Shown here one piece after another: positions 7,178 to 14,157 of a stretch of DNA of 15,321 bases. Under the pieces are notes generated by a model, which had not been told where the DNA came from, did no database searches, and was given only the letters and a program-made list of their open reading frames with translations. The translations under genes were made by a program, and so were the position numbers. How positions within the stretch are numbered: position 1 is the first letter of the stretch; the number at the start of each line of letters is the position of its first letter. This DNA is from Pseudomonadota bacterium (lineage in GTDB: Bacteria; Pseudomonadota; Gammaproteobacteria; Burkholderiales; Ferrovaceae): assembly GCA_021805725.1 (NCBI GenBank), contig JAJZEH010000057.1, positions 1 through 15,321 of the forward strand, written 5' to 3'.

Positions 7178-8617
7178 ATGGACGCCTCGCAATCCGGTCT
7201 TTCCACCATGGCGGCGCGCCTGCTGCCCTTTGCCTTTGCCCGTGACGGTCGGGTGTTGGTGGTGGCGCAGCATGCACAGGCCACCGAAGTGTGGACCTGC
7301 GATGACACCCGTGCCGAAGCGCTGGCCGAAGTGGGGCGCGTGTACGGTCCCTTGCGCATTCGCCATCAGGACAGTGAAGAATGGCAGGCCGCCCTGGCGC
7401 GTGCCTATGCGCAATACGAAGGCGGGGCGGCGCAGGTGGTGGGCGAAGCCGAAGAAGAAATCGACCTGTCGCGCCTGATGCAGGATCTGCCTGCCGTGGA
7501 AGACTTGCTGGAATCGCGCGACGATGCCCCCATCATTCGCATGATCAATGCGCTACTCACCCAGGCCGCGCGCGAAGGCGCCTCCGACATCCATATCGAG
7601 CCCGCCGAGCTGGCCTCGGTGGTACGCTTTCGCGTGGATGGCACGTTGCGTGACGTGGTACGTCCCAAAAAGGCCCTGCATGCGGCACTGATTTCCCGCA
7701 TCAAGATCATGGCGCAACTCGACATTGCCGAAAAGCGCATGCCGCAGGATGGCCGCATCGCACTGCGCGTGGCCGGGCGCCCGGTGGATGTGCGGGTGTC
7801 CACGCTGCCTACGGGTTATGGCGAGCGGGCCGTGCTGCGCTTGCTGGACAAGGAGGCGGGTCGGCTGGATCTGGCGCGGCTGGGCATGGCCGACGACACC
7901 CTCATTCGTTTTGACGGCCTCACGCGCCGTCCCCACGGCATCATCCTCGTCACGGGGCCCACCGGTAGCGGCAAGACCACCACGCTGTACGCGGCGCTCT
8001 CGCGGCTTGATACGCAGACCACCAACGTCATGACGGTGGAAGACCCCATCGAGTATCACCTGGATGGCATCGGCCAGACCCAGGTCAACCCGCGCATCGA
8101 CCTGACTTTTGCCAAGGCCCTGCGCGCCATCCTGCGCCAGGATCCTGACGTCATCATGATCGGCGAGATCCGCGATGCCGACACCGCCCAGATTGCGGTG
8201 CAGGCCAGCCTTACGGGGCACCTGGTGCTGGCCACCCTGCACACCAACGATGCAGTGAGTGCGGTCAATCGCCTCATCGACATGGGGATCGAACCCTTTC
8301 TTCTGGCCAGCTCCCTGCTGGGGGTGTTGAGCCAGCGACTGGTGCGGCGCTGCTGCCCCGTGTGCGGTGGGCCATCGAAGGCGGCCGGTTGTACGGCTTG
8401 CAGCCAGACCGGGTATCAGGGGCGCAGCGGCGTCTACGAATTGCTGGAAGTGGACGAGGGCCTGCGCGCGCTTATCCATCAGCGTGCCTCAGAAGCGCAG
8501 TTGCGCGACTGGGCCTTGCAGCACGGCATGCGCACCTTGCGACAGGACGGTGAACGCTGGTTGGCTACGGGCGTCACCACCCTCGAGGAATTGCTGCGCG
8601 TGACGGGTGACGCCTAG
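7178..8617 (+). CDS. gspE: T2SS cytoplasmic ATPase GspE
   Basis: GspE is the hexameric ATPase that powers pseudopilus growth by acting on GspF and GspL from the cytoplasm. The 479-residue protein has an N1E-type GspL-binding domain (about 1-90), then N2E with GASDIHIEP, then the RecA-like domain. That domain has Walker A GPTGSGKT (260-267), the Asp box with VEDPIEY, Walker B DPDVIMIGE ending at Glu330, and the His box GHLVLATLHTNDA (347-359). A tetracysteine zinc site follows (C393, C396, C405, C408), with only eight residues between the CxxC pairs. I chose ATG 7178, six bases after TGAGG (7167-7171). TTG at 7166 overlaps the gspD stop and would add four residues. gspF starts two bases after the stop. 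Confidence 0.96.
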   Translation: MDASQSGLSTMAARLLPFAFARDGRVLVVAQHAQATEVWTCDDTRAEALAEVGRVYGPLRIRHQDSEEWQAALARAYAQYEGGAAQVVGEAEEEIDLSRLMQDLPAVEDLLESRDDAPIIRMINALLTQAAREGASDIHIEPAELASVVRFRVDGTLRDVVRPKKALHAALISRIKIMAQLDIAEKRMPQDGRIALRVAGRPVDVRVSTLPTGYGERAVLRLLDKEAGRLDLARLGMADDTLIRFDGLTRRPHGIILVTGPTGSGKTTTLYAALSRLDTQTTNVMTVEDPIEYHLDGIGQTQVNPRIDLTFAKALRAILRQDPDVIMIGEIRDADTAQIAVQASLTGHLVLATLHTNDAVSAVNRLIDMGIEPFLLASSLLGVLSQRLVRRCCPVCGGPSKAAGCTACSQTGYQGRSGVYELLEVDEGLRALIHQRASEAQLRDWALQHGMRTLRQDGERWLATGVTTLEELLRVTGDA

Positions 8618-8619
8618 CG

Positions 8620-9831
8620 ATGCCGGTCTACCGGTTTGAAGCCCTGGACCAGGGCGGCCGCTCCGAGTCTGGCATTGTGGAAGCGGATTCGCTGCGCCAG
8701 GCGCGCACCCTGCTGCGCGCGCGCGGTTTGATTCCCTTCTCCCTCGCCACTGCCAAGGAATCTGCGGCACGCCGGGGGCGCGCCTGGCTGGTGCGCCGGT
8801 TGTCCAGCGGCGATCGGGTGACGGTGATCCGGCAGTTGGCAAGCCTGCTCAACGCGGGCATTCCCCTGGACGAAGCCCTGGCTGCGGCAGCCTCGGAAGC
8901 GGAACGACCCATCGTGCGCGAACGCATGCTGGAATTACGGTCCGAAGTGCTGGGTGGCAGCTCGCTGGCCACTGCATTGTCGTTTCATCCCCGGGATTTT
9001 CCTCCTATCTATCAGGCCCTGGTAGCGGCGGGCGAGCAGAGCGGCCGGCTGGGCTGGGTGCTGGAGCGCCTGGCGGATTACGCGGAAGCGCGCGATGCGC
9101 TGCGCCAGAAAGTGTGGATGGCCATGGCCTATCCCGCCATCGTGACGCTGGTAGCGCTGGGGATCGTGATCTTTCTCATGACCACCGTGGTGCCGCAGGT
9201 GGTGGCCGTATTCACCAGCAACCATCAAACCCTGCCATTGTTGACCCGCATCATGATCACGCTCTCCGACCTGATCCGGCACTGGGGTTGGGCGCTGGCA
9301 CTGTTGGTTGTGGCAGGCGCGTGGCTGGCGCGCCGGACGCTGGCCCAACCGCGGGTGCGCCTGGCATGGGACGAGCGCCTGCTGCGCTGGCCCGTCATTG
9401 GCAAGTCCGTGCGGGGCTACAATACCGAACGCTTTGCCAGCACGCTCTCCATTCTCGTGGGGGGCGGGGTGCCCATCCTGCCCGCACTGCAGGGGGCGGC
9501 CGATGCGCTGGCCAATACGGCGCTGCGGCGCGACGTGATGGACGCCATCACGCGCGTACGTGAAGGGTCGAGCCTGGCCCGGGCGTTGGGCGTGCATCGC
9601 CGTTTCCCCCCCATCCTGCTGCAACTGATCCATTCCGGCGAGAGCACCGGGCGTCTTCCGGACATGCTGGAGCGCGCGGCACGCGGTGAGGCCAGCACCC
9701 TGGAACGGCGCATCCTGCTGCTCACCACCCTGCTCGAACCGGCATTGATTCTGGTGATGGGGGCGATGGTGGCGCTCATCGTGGTAGCCGTGTTGCTGCC
9801 CATCATCGAAATCAACCAGATGGTGCGCTGA
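8620..9831 (+). CDS. gspF: T2SS inner-membrane platform protein GspF
   Basis: GspF is the polytopic core of the inner-membrane platform and is thought to transmit GspE movement to the pseudopilus. The 403-residue protein begins with the typical MPVYRFEALDQGG stretch. It has two GspF cytoplasmic domains, one with NAGIPLDEALAAA and the other with GGGVPILPALQGAADAL. Three membrane segments lie near residues 170-193, 217-238 and 372-395. The protein ends in LLPIIEINQMVR, close to the common family C-terminus. It is the last gsp gene in the window. The next + strand gene follows after 77 bases without a visible terminator, so read-through is plausible. Confidence 0.96.
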   Translation: MPVYRFEALDQGGRSESGIVEADSLRQARTLLRARGLIPFSLATAKESAARRGRAWLVRRLSSGDRVTVIRQLASLLNAGIPLDEALAAAASEAERPIVRERMLELRSEVLGGSSLATALSFHPRDFPPIYQALVAAGEQSGRLGWVLERLADYAEARDALRQKVWMAMAYPAIVTLVALGIVIFLMTTVVPQVVAVFTSNHQTLPLLTRIMITLSDLIRHWGWALALLVVAGAWLARRTLAQPRVRLAWDERLLRWPVIGKSVRGYNTERFASTLSILVGGGVPILPALQGAADALANTALRRDVMDAITRVREGSSLARALGVHRRFPPILLQLIHSGESTGRLPDMLERAARGEASTLERRILLLTTLLEPALILVMGAMVALIVVAVLLPIIEINQMVR

Positions 9832-9841
9832 AGGCATCAAG

Positions 9842-9871
9842 TTTACGAAGCAGTGCGGGTTCAGGCAAAAT
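9842..9871 (+). promoter_or_regulatory. Weak candidate promoter for the lipoprotein gene
   Basis: TTTACG (9842-9847) and CAAAAT (9866-9871), 18 bases apart, each match four of six sigma-70 consensus bases. The predicted start of transcription is about 30 bases before the lipoprotein ATG at 9909. The match is weak and read-through from gspF is an equally good explanation. Confidence 0.25.
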
Positions 9872-9908
9872 GCAACGCTTGTCTCGCGACTTACAGTCAA
9901 GGAAAGTC

Positions 9909-11441
9909 ATGTTGAAGCGTCAATGGAGTGGAATGGTAGCTGCCGCCCTGGCAGCACTGGTGATTTCGGGTTGCGGTGGTGGCGGTGGCAGTGGCGGCAG
10001 CTCGGCGCCAGCCCCTGTGTTGCAAAGCGCGGTACCCGGCGATGGCCAGGTTACCCTGACCTGGAGCAGCCCCCCCAATGGCGGACTGTACTACTGGGTT
10101 TGGTGGATCCAGTCCACTCTGGGCGTCACCATCGGTCCTTCCGGCAATGCCGTGGGTGCCCAGGTGAACGCCAATTCCCCCTTTGTGATGAGCAGTCTCC
10201 TCAATGGGCTGCCCTACAGCTTCGCCATCAATAGCCATGTGGGTGATCCCAATAGCCCTGGAGGCCCACAATCCAACAGCTTGCCCGCCACGCCCCGTTT
10301 TGCAGGCAGCACCTGGGCACCCTGCACGGCCTCGGGCGGCGCATGTCCCACCGGTGCCCCCACGCTGTATGGCGTGTCCTTTGGCGACAATGCGGGCCTG
10401 CTGGGGCCGGACAATGGCAGCTTGCGCAATTACCTGGCGGTGGGGGCGGGCCCCAATATGTTCATCAGCACTGACTCCATGAAATGGACGGCCTTGCCTC
10501 CGCAACCCGCCTGCACACCACCGTCCGGGGGCTCATTGCGCACCACGGATTATGGCTGGGGCACTTATGTGGTGGCGGGTGACAACGGCACCCTGTGTTT
10601 CAGCGGCCTGACGATCGTCAATCCCACCGCGGTTGGTTTGGCCTACGCGGGGCCACCCACCTTTACGCCAGCGGATGCCAAGTGGTACCCAGCCACCACC
10701 ATGCCGTCCAACCTCGGCAACGTCAATTTTTATGCGGTGACGACCAACCAGAACGGATGGGCGGCCCTCATGGGCGCACATGTGGTGGTGGGGTCCAAAG
10801 CCACAATCCTGTGGAGTGGTGACGGGCAGAACTGGGCGTATACCTTGGGCAGTAGCATCCCCACCAACGACCTGTATGGGGTCACCTTCAATTTCTGTGC
10901 CTTGCCGTTCTGGTCATGGGTTGCGGTGGGCTCCAACGGCACCATCATTGCCACACCCGATCCCAACGGGGCCACCAGCTGGACCAATGCGGGCATCAAG
11001 ACCACCACCACCGAGAACCTGCATGGGGTAGCGTGTACCATGAATTCCGTGCCTTCCACGGTGCCAGGCTACCCGTCACTGTATTTCCTTCCCCTGTGGG
11101 TCGCTGCGGGTGACGGAGGTGCGTTGCAGACCAGCATCGACGGCATGAACTGGTCTACGCCCAGCAACTTCACCATTGACAACGTGCCGGTGACGCATTT
11201 TCCGGTGGGGATCAAGGCGCTGAACTTTGGCACCCAGTTTGTGGCTGTGGGGGATTCAGGCTCTGTCTTCACCAGCATCGATGGCGCCACCTGGACAAGC
11301 CAGGCCTCCAATGCGGGCAACAACACCCTCTACGCCATCACCCAACCGCAGGGCAGTACCATCCCCAATGGCTTCATGGGGGCGGTGCCCTACGGTTATA
11401 CCGCGGTGGGCACCAACGGGATTACGATTTTCGGGCGCTAA
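9909..11441 (+). CDS. Secreted lipoprotein with fibronectin-III-like domain and Asp-box-like propeller repeats
   Basis: I do not recognise a named gene. The ATG at 9909 has AGGA five bases upstream and gives a clean lipoprotein signal: basic MLKRQW, a hydrophobic core, then lipobox ISGC with Cys22. Gly at +2 does not signal inner-membrane retention, so the outer membrane is likely. An ATG at 9870 would add 13 unneeded residues. After a Gly/Ser linker comes a fibronectin-III-like domain (about 30-120, VTLTWSSPPNGG). A repeat region follows with motifs like VAVGSNGTI and Asp-box-like STDSMKW, SGDGQNW, DPNGATSW, SIDGMNW and SIDGATW, near residues 186, 300, 350, 407 and 454. Repeats of this kind build beta-propellers, as in sialidase-like folds, but I see no catalytic signature. 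Several Cys suggest disulfides. Placement after gspF makes it a candidate T2SS substrate. Confidence 0.85.
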   Translation: MLKRQWSGMVAAALAALVISGCGGGGGSGGSSAPAPVLQSAVPGDGQVTLTWSSPPNGGLYYWVWWIQSTLGVTIGPSGNAVGAQVNANSPFVMSSLLNGLPYSFAINSHVGDPNSPGGPQSNSLPATPRFAGSTWAPCTASGGACPTGAPTLYGVSFGDNAGLLGPDNGSLRNYLAVGAGPNMFISTDSMKWTALPPQPACTPPSGGSLRTTDYGWGTYVVAGDNGTLCFSGLTIVNPTAVGLAYAGPPTFTPADAKWYPATTMPSNLGNVNFYAVTTNQNGWAALMGAHVVVGSKATILWSGDGQNWAYTLGSSIPTNDLYGVTFNFCALPFWSWVAVGSNGTIIATPDPNGATSWTNAGIKTTTTENLHGVACTMNSVPSTVPGYPSLYFLPLWVAAGDGGALQTSIDGMNWSTPSNFTIDNVPVTHFPVGIKALNFGTQFVAVGDSGSVFTSIDGATWTSQASNAGNNTLYAITQPQGSTIPNGFMGAVPYGYTAVGTNGITIFGR

Positions 11442-12468
11442 CGCGTCGCAGCAGAGCCTGGGTGACGTCCTGAGTGGTGGCCTTGCCGCCCAGATCCCGG
11501 GTGCGGATGCCATCGGTGATAAGGATGTCGTGAATGGCCTGGCGGATTGCTTTGCCCTGTTCCGGGCGACCGATATGATCCAGCATCATGGCTGAGGCAG
11601 AGAGCAGGGCCAGGGGGTTGGCAATGCCCTGGCCCGCAATGTCCGGGGCCGAGCCATGCACTGCTTCAAAAATGGCCGCGCCCTCACCGATGTTGGCGCC
11701 CGGCGCCAGACCCAACCCGCCTACCAGCCCGGCAATTTCATCCGAGAGGATGTCGCCAAAAAGATTGGTGGTCAGAATCACGTCAAACTGGCCGGGGTCG
11801 AGCACCAGTTGCATGGCGCAGGCATCCACGATGCGCTCGTCGATGGTCAGGCGGTCGGCGTATTCCTTGCCTACTTCCAGCGCCGTTTCCAGGAAGATGC
11901 CTGTGAGCGCCTTGAGAATATTGGCCTTGTGCACGATGGTGACTTTTTTGCGGCCATTCCTGACGGCATATTCGAAGGCGTAGCGGGCAATGCGCCGGCT
12001 GCCGGCGCGCGTATTCACCCCTGAGGAAATGGCGGCTCCGTGGGGGTCATTGTCGATGGGAATGTAGTGATCGAAGCCCACATAGAGCCCTTCCAGGTTT
12101 TCGCGCACCAACACGATGTCCACGCCCTCATAGCGCCCGCCGGGAATCAGGGTCTGGGCCGGGCGGACGTTGGCGTAGAGTTTGAATTCTTCACGCAGGC
12201 GCACGTTGATGGAGCGAAACCCGCCGCCCACGGGGGTGGTCAGGGGCCCCTTGAGGGCAAGACCCGTGCGCCGGATGCTGGCCAGGGTGGCTTCAGGCAA
12301 CGGGTCGAGGGATTCAGCCACGGCAGCCATGCCGGCCTTCTGCACATCCCAGGCCAGCGGGGCGCCGACGGCCTCCAGCACGGCGACCACGGATTTGACG
12401 ATTTCGGGACCGATTCCGTCACCGGGAATCAGCGTTGCGGGAATGGCGTCCTGATAGGCGCTGCTCAT
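11422..12468 (-). CDS. icd: Isocitrate dehydrogenase, NAD-dependent type
   Basis: The enzyme converts isocitrate to 2-oxoglutarate in the TCA cycle, in the cytoplasm. The 348-residue protein belongs to the isocitrate/isopropylmalate dehydrogenase family. Visible motifs are IPGDGIGPE near the start, S86-x-N88 with the Arg-rich FRSINVRLR substrate loop, and ENLEGLYVG with Tyr129. Lys181 lies in KANILK, and the metal-site stretch TTNLFGDILSDE is present. HGSAPDIAG (271-279) has Asp276-Ile277 where NADP enzymes carry Lys-Tyr, pointing to NAD. The SxN motif argues for isocitrate rather than isopropylmalate. The start at 12468 has AGAGGG seven bases upstream; the frame is open 50 codons further but lacks family similarity. 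The 3' end overlaps the lipoprotein gene by 20 bases. Homoisocitrate dehydrogenase is a less likely alternative. Confidence 0.92.
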   Translation of the reverse strand: MSSAYQDAIPATLIPGDGIGPEIVKSVVAVLEAVGAPLAWDVQKAGMAAVAESLDPLPEATLASIRRTGLALKGPLTTPVGGGFRSINVRLREEFKLYANVRPAQTLIPGGRYEGVDIVLVRENLEGLYVGFDHYIPIDNDPHGAAISSGVNTRAGSRRIARYAFEYAVRNGRKKVTIVHKANILKALTGIFLETALEVGKEYADRLTIDERIVDACAMQLVLDPGQFDVILTTNLFGDILSDEIAGLVGGLGLAPGANIGEGAAIFEAVHGSAPDIAGQGIANPLALLSASAMMLDHIGRPEQGKAIRQAIHDILITDGIRTRDLGGKATTQDVTQALLRRVSARKS

Positions 12469-12531
12469 GAATGGACCCTCTTGGATTGAACAAAAACGCG
12501 CGTGCCGACGGGCGACTGCGGTGCACCCGAG

Positions 12532-12560
12532 AGGATACGCCTTGTGGCGCGGCTTGCCAA
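12532..12560 (-). promoter_or_regulatory. Sigma-70-type promoter for icd
   Basis: On the - strand, TTGGCA (12560-12555; five of six matches to the -35 consensus) and TATCCT (12537-12532; four of six) are 17 bases apart. Transcription would begin near 12525, giving a 5' leader of about 57 bases. The palindrome GGTGCACC (12520-12527) overlaps the predicted start site. Confidence 0.6.
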
Positions 12561-12567
12561 AAAAAGC

Positions 12568-12595
12568 TTGCACTCTTCCAATAATCAGGTATAGT
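12568..12595 (+). promoter_or_regulatory. Sigma-70-type promoter for the DEAD-box helicase gene
   Basis: TTGCAC (12568-12573) and TATAGT (12590-12595) are separated by 16 bases, with transcription expected to begin near 12602. Its -35 box lies only seven bases from the -35 box of the oppositely directed icd promoter, and the A7 run at 12559-12565 sits at this junction. The palindrome TTGCA-G-TGCAA (12605-12615) lies directly downstream of the predicted start. Confidence 0.6.
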
Positions 12596-12601
12596 GGCGG
12601 G

Positions 12602-12809
12602 CTATTGCAGTGCAACATGCATTGCTTGAGTTGTCTCTGACCTTCTTGATTCGATTCGTCGAATATCCTGCTCGCCGGTTAGTGACATTGCGCCGGCGGC
12701 TTATCATCCCGCTGAAATCATTATCTGCCAGTCGATGGCCTTTCCTGGTCGACGCTGTGCCGTGTGTGCGCTTTTGCCCATTGATTTTTACTGGAAAACA
12801 CCACTAGAC
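12602..12809 (+). promoter_or_regulatory. Long structured 5' leader of the DEAD-box helicase mRNA
   Basis: About 208 bases separate the predicted transcription start from the helicase ATG. Visible inverted repeats are a 6-bp stem ATTCGA/TCGAAT closed by a TTCG tetraloop (12649-12664), a GC-rich stem CGCCGG/CCGGCG with a 14-base loop (12673-12698), and a weaker GTCGA/TCGAC pair (12731-12753). There is no good Shine-Dalgarno close to the ATG; the nearest, GGA at 12793, is 14 bases away. Together this suggests post-transcriptional control, possibly temperature- or helicase-responsive, but that is inference. I recognise no known riboswitch class. Confidence 0.45.
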
Positions 12810-14129
12810 ATGACAAACGAACTTCGCTTCGATCAGCTGCAATTGGATCCCCGCATCGTCACCGCCGTGACCGAGGCGGGCTACGTCACTGCCACGCCCG
12901 TCCAGGCCCAGGCTATTCCCGCCTTGCTCTCGGGCGCCGACCTCATGGTCTCGTCGCGCACGGGCTCGGGAAAAACCGCAGCCTTCATGCTGCCTGCCCT
13001 ACACCGCATCGCTACCCAGCCCAGCACCGGCCGCGGCCCGCGCATGCTGGTTTTAAGCCCCACGCGCGAACTGGCCAACCAGATTACCGAGGCTACCAAG
13101 AAATATGGTCGCCATCTCAAACAGGTGCGTACGGTCTCGATTCTGGGCGGCATGCCCTATCCCGTGCAGAACCGCATGCTCGCCAAACCCTACGACATCC
13201 TGGTGGCAACGCCCGGACGCCTGATCGACCAGATGGAACATGGCCGCATCGACCTGTCGCAGCTCGAGATGCTGGTGCTGGACGAAGCCGATCGCATGCT
13301 CGACATGGGTTTCATCGAGGACGTGGAGCGCATCGCTGCCGCAACCCCGGCCACGCGCCAGACCCTGCTGTTCTCGGCCACCATGGACAAGGAAATCGTG
13401 CGCTTGTCGCGCGACCTGCTGCGTGACCCCGTGCGCATCGAAGCCACCAACATCAAGGAATCGCACGAGAACATCGACCAGCGCTTGCATTATGTGGACG
13501 ACATGGCGCACAAAAACCGCCTGCTGGCCCATCTGCTCACCGACGTGGACCTCAACCAGGCCATCATCTTTACTGCAACGAAGCGCGATGCCGATGTTCT
13601 GGCCAGCGACTTGAGTGGCATGGGCCATGCTGCTGCAGCCCTGCACGGCGACATGCATCAGGGCGCACGCAACCGCACCCTGGAAGGCTTGCGTCGCGGT
13701 CGTTTTCGTGTGCTGGTGGCCACCGATGTGGCGGCGCGCGGCATCGACGTGCCCGGCATCTCGCACGTCATCAACTACGACCTGCCCAAAATGGCCGAAG
13801 ACTATGTGCACCGCATCGGCCGCACGGGTCGCGCCGGCAACAAGGGCATTGCCATTTCCCTGGCCAGCGGGCGCGATGCCCTGCATTTGCAGCGCATTGA
13901 GCGTTTTACCGGAAAGCCCATCCAGGTCCATACCATTGAGGGCTTTGAACCCAAGCGGCCTTTCCGCCCCAGTCGTCCCGCGCCAAAGGGTGGCAACCGG
14001 CATGGCAAACCCCAGGGAGCAGGAGGGGCGCGCCCCGCAGGCGTGGGCGCTCGTCCCCGCACCAATGCTGCAGCTCCTTGGGCCAAAGTCGACAAATCGT
14101 TTCAATCGCGCAAACGCATGGGTGGTTGA
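12810..14129 (+). CDS. rhlE: DEAD-box ATP-dependent RNA helicase, RhlE-like
   Basis: This enzyme unwinds short RNA duplexes using ATP and would act in ribosome assembly, RNA decay or cold adaptation. The 439-residue protein has all the core motifs: Q motif (F7 to Q32, TPVQ), motif I RTGSGKT (50-56), PTRELANQ, TPGRLID, DEAD (158-161), SAT (189-191), IIFTATK, TDVAARGID and HRIGRTGR (334-341). A basic Gly/Pro/Arg-rich tail of about 75 residues follows and ends in SRKRMGG; it probably adds RNA binding. I place the start at ATG 12810, just before the Q motif; an upstream in-frame ATG at 12735 would add 25 residues without family character. Subfamily assignment to RhlE rather than DbpA, SrmB or CsdA is based on the overall pattern and short size, and is moderately secure. 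Confidence 0.92.
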   Translation: MTNELRFDQLQLDPRIVTAVTEAGYVTATPVQAQAIPALLSGADLMVSSRTGSGKTAAFMLPALHRIATQPSTGRGPRMLVLSPTRELANQITEATKKYGRHLKQVRTVSILGGMPYPVQNRMLAKPYDILVATPGRLIDQMEHGRIDLSQLEMLVLDEADRMLDMGFIEDVERIAAATPATRQTLLFSATMDKEIVRLSRDLLRDPVRIEATNIKESHENIDQRLHYVDDMAHKNRLLAHLLTDVDLNQAIIFTATKRDADVLASDLSGMGHAAAALHGDMHQGARNRTLEGLRRGRFRVLVATDVAARGIDVPGISHVINYDLPKMAEDYVHRIGRTGRAGNKGIAISLASGRDALHLQRIERFTGKPIQVHTIEGFEPKRPFRPSRPAPKGGNRHGKPQGAGGARPAGVGARPRTNAAAPWAKVDKSFQSRKRMGG

Positions 14130-14157
14130 AGCAGGGGGTTTTTGGTAGGCTCCATTG

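Noticed and set aside
7553..8479. A 308-codon open frame antisense to gspE
   Set aside because: It mirrors a certain gene with intact Walker motifs; the composition is His/Gln/Arg-rich as expected for an antisense shadow.
8935..9900. A 321-codon open frame antisense to gspF
   Set aside because: It is the reverse of a clear GspF coding region, and the predicted protein is a His/Gln-rich shadow without domain features.
9870..9908. Upstream ATG for the lipoprotein gene
   Set aside because: It adds a polar stretch of 13 residues before an otherwise perfect lipoprotein signal; the ATG at 9909 has the better ribosome binding site.
12610..12807. A 65-codon open frame (GTG start) across the helicase leader, ending two bases before the helicase ATG
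   Set aside because: It would begin only about eight bases from the predicted transcription start, has no ribosome binding site, and its protein shows no recognisable features; chance opening is more likely than a leader peptide.
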